This document shows positions 6,394 through 6,960 of a stretch of DNA of 6,960 nucleotides, piece after piece. Below the pieces are notes generated by a model that saw nothing but the letters and a program-made list of their open reading frames with translations, had not been told where the DNA came from and made no database searches. The position numbers were made by a program, and so were the translations under genes. The DNA lies in the NCBI GenBank assembly GCA_018400335.1, contig JAGYMT010000092.1:1-6960 (forward strand), given 5' to 3'. The DNA is from Kiritimatiellia bacterium (GTDB taxonomy: Bacteria > Verrucomicrobiota > Kiritimatiellia > JAAZAB01). Numbering within the stretch: the first letter of the stretch is position 1; every line of letters starts with the position of its first letter.

Positions 6394-6960
6394 CTAAACA
6401 TTCAACATATGGACGGTGCGCTTGAAAACAGTTCTGATTGAACGATCCTTTTTCATCCGCAATTCAATCCGCCGCACCGCCATACTCACCGCCCCGTAAT
6501 CCATCCCGCCGACCGCTTCCCCCAATTCCCGCAATGTCATCCCCGTGCATTCACGCGCCACGCACAACACCAGATCGCGCCCCCAGTCACCATGCCGCTC
6601 CGCAAACTGCGCCCAATGCTCACCTCTCGCCGTTTCAACCGCACTCACCACCTCCGGAAATGTCCACCGCCGCCTTATCTCGCTCTTATTCGCCCACTCC
6701 CGATTCACCTTCTCTATACCACGCTTGATCCGGCTGATGAACTCATCCGTCCCAACCGCCACCCCATTCTTCAACCGCGCCGCCCAATCTTCTTCGTATC
6801 CCCCCTTCACGTATCCTTCCAGCTCCGCCCGGTAATTCTTCGCCCGCTCTTCTCCGCTCTTCCCGCCAGCCCGCTCAAGTATCGTCCCAAGATGCAGCCA
6901 GGCAGGCGCGCGCTCATACCCCGCGTAATACTTGTAACTGCTCCACCCGTGCGCTCTCAA
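6394..6960 (-). CDS. REP-associated tyrosine (Y1/IS200-like) transposase, C-terminal part with DnaA-like tail
   Basis: This 189-codon open frame ends at TAG 6394-6396 and continues past the right edge; the first visible codon (TTG) is probably internal. The visible part begins with the typical RAYT segment WSSYKYYAGYERAPAWLHLG (6-25), then a YRAELEGYVKGG linker (43-54) and NGVAVGTDEFISRIKRG (65-81). The last 90 residues resemble the DnaA domain IV-like helix-turn-helix found at the end of many RAYTs: GDWGRDLVL (124-132), TGMTLRELGEAVGGMDYGAV (139-158), RRIELRMKKDR (163-173). The catalytic HUH histidines and tyrosine belong to the missing N-terminal half. RAYTs are single-copy domesticated transposases thought to mobilise REP hairpins, and similar half-sites lie just downstream. 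The coding strand is purine-rich, unlike the hydrolase genes, which suggests a separate origin. Confidence 0.85.
   Translation of the reverse strand: MRAHGWSSYKYYAGYERAPAWLHLGTILERAGGKSGEERAKNYRAELEGYVKGGYEEDWAARLKNGVAVGTDEFISRIKRGIEKVNREWANKSEIRRRWTFPEVVSAVETARGEHWAQFAERHGDWGRDLVLCVARECTGMTLRELGEAVGGMDYGAVSMAVRRIELRMKKDRSIRTVFKRTVHMLNV

Overview
This window most likely comes from a free-living or gut/soil bacterium of the PVC type (Verrucomicrobiota, Kiritimatiellota, Lentisphaerota, possibly Planctomycetota). That placement is an inference. It rests on GC content of about 60% by eye, on large glycoside-hydrolase genes without signal peptides, and on a REP-associated (Y1/IS200-like) transposase that carries a DnaA-like helix-turn-helix tail. 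No rRNA, tRNA or marker gene is present to settle the taxonomy.

All convincing genes lie on the minus strand, so the window reads right to left. (1) 6394-6960: the C-terminal part of a REP-associated tyrosine transposase, cut by the right edge. (2) 5979-6393: a gap of about 415 bp with tandem perfect palindromes (TGAACGTTCA twice), many extra GTTCA/TGAAC half-sites, four AAAACAG motifs, two possible promoters and a possible 33-codon leader ORF whose stop overlaps the next start (ATGA). (3) 3204-5978: a complete family GH78 alpha-L-rhamnosidase-like protein of 924 aa. (4) 1410-3200: a complete right-handed beta-helix protein of 596 aa, GH28/pectin-lyase-like, starting 3 bp after the GH78 stop with its ribosome binding site inside the GH78 3' end. 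(5) 1-1369: the first 456 codons of a large protein that looks like a beta-sandwich plus a TIM-barrel glycoside-hydrolase-like domain, running off the left edge. It was read directly from the minus strand.

Genes 3-5 look like one operon for breaking down a rhamnose-containing plant or algal glycan, possibly a rhamnogalacturonan-type side chain or backbone. None of the three has a visible signal peptide, so the work is probably done on imported oligosaccharides in the cytoplasm. Two of the enzymes depart from family consensus in or near the active site: GH78 lacks the third acidic residue of its DCP-x-RE motif region, and the beta-helix protein lacks the Lys of the GH28 RIK motif and the usual GHG turn. 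Substrate or mechanism may therefore differ from the textbook families.

The left 1.4 kb carries long open frames on the plus strand that are antisense shadows of the truncated minus-strand gene.
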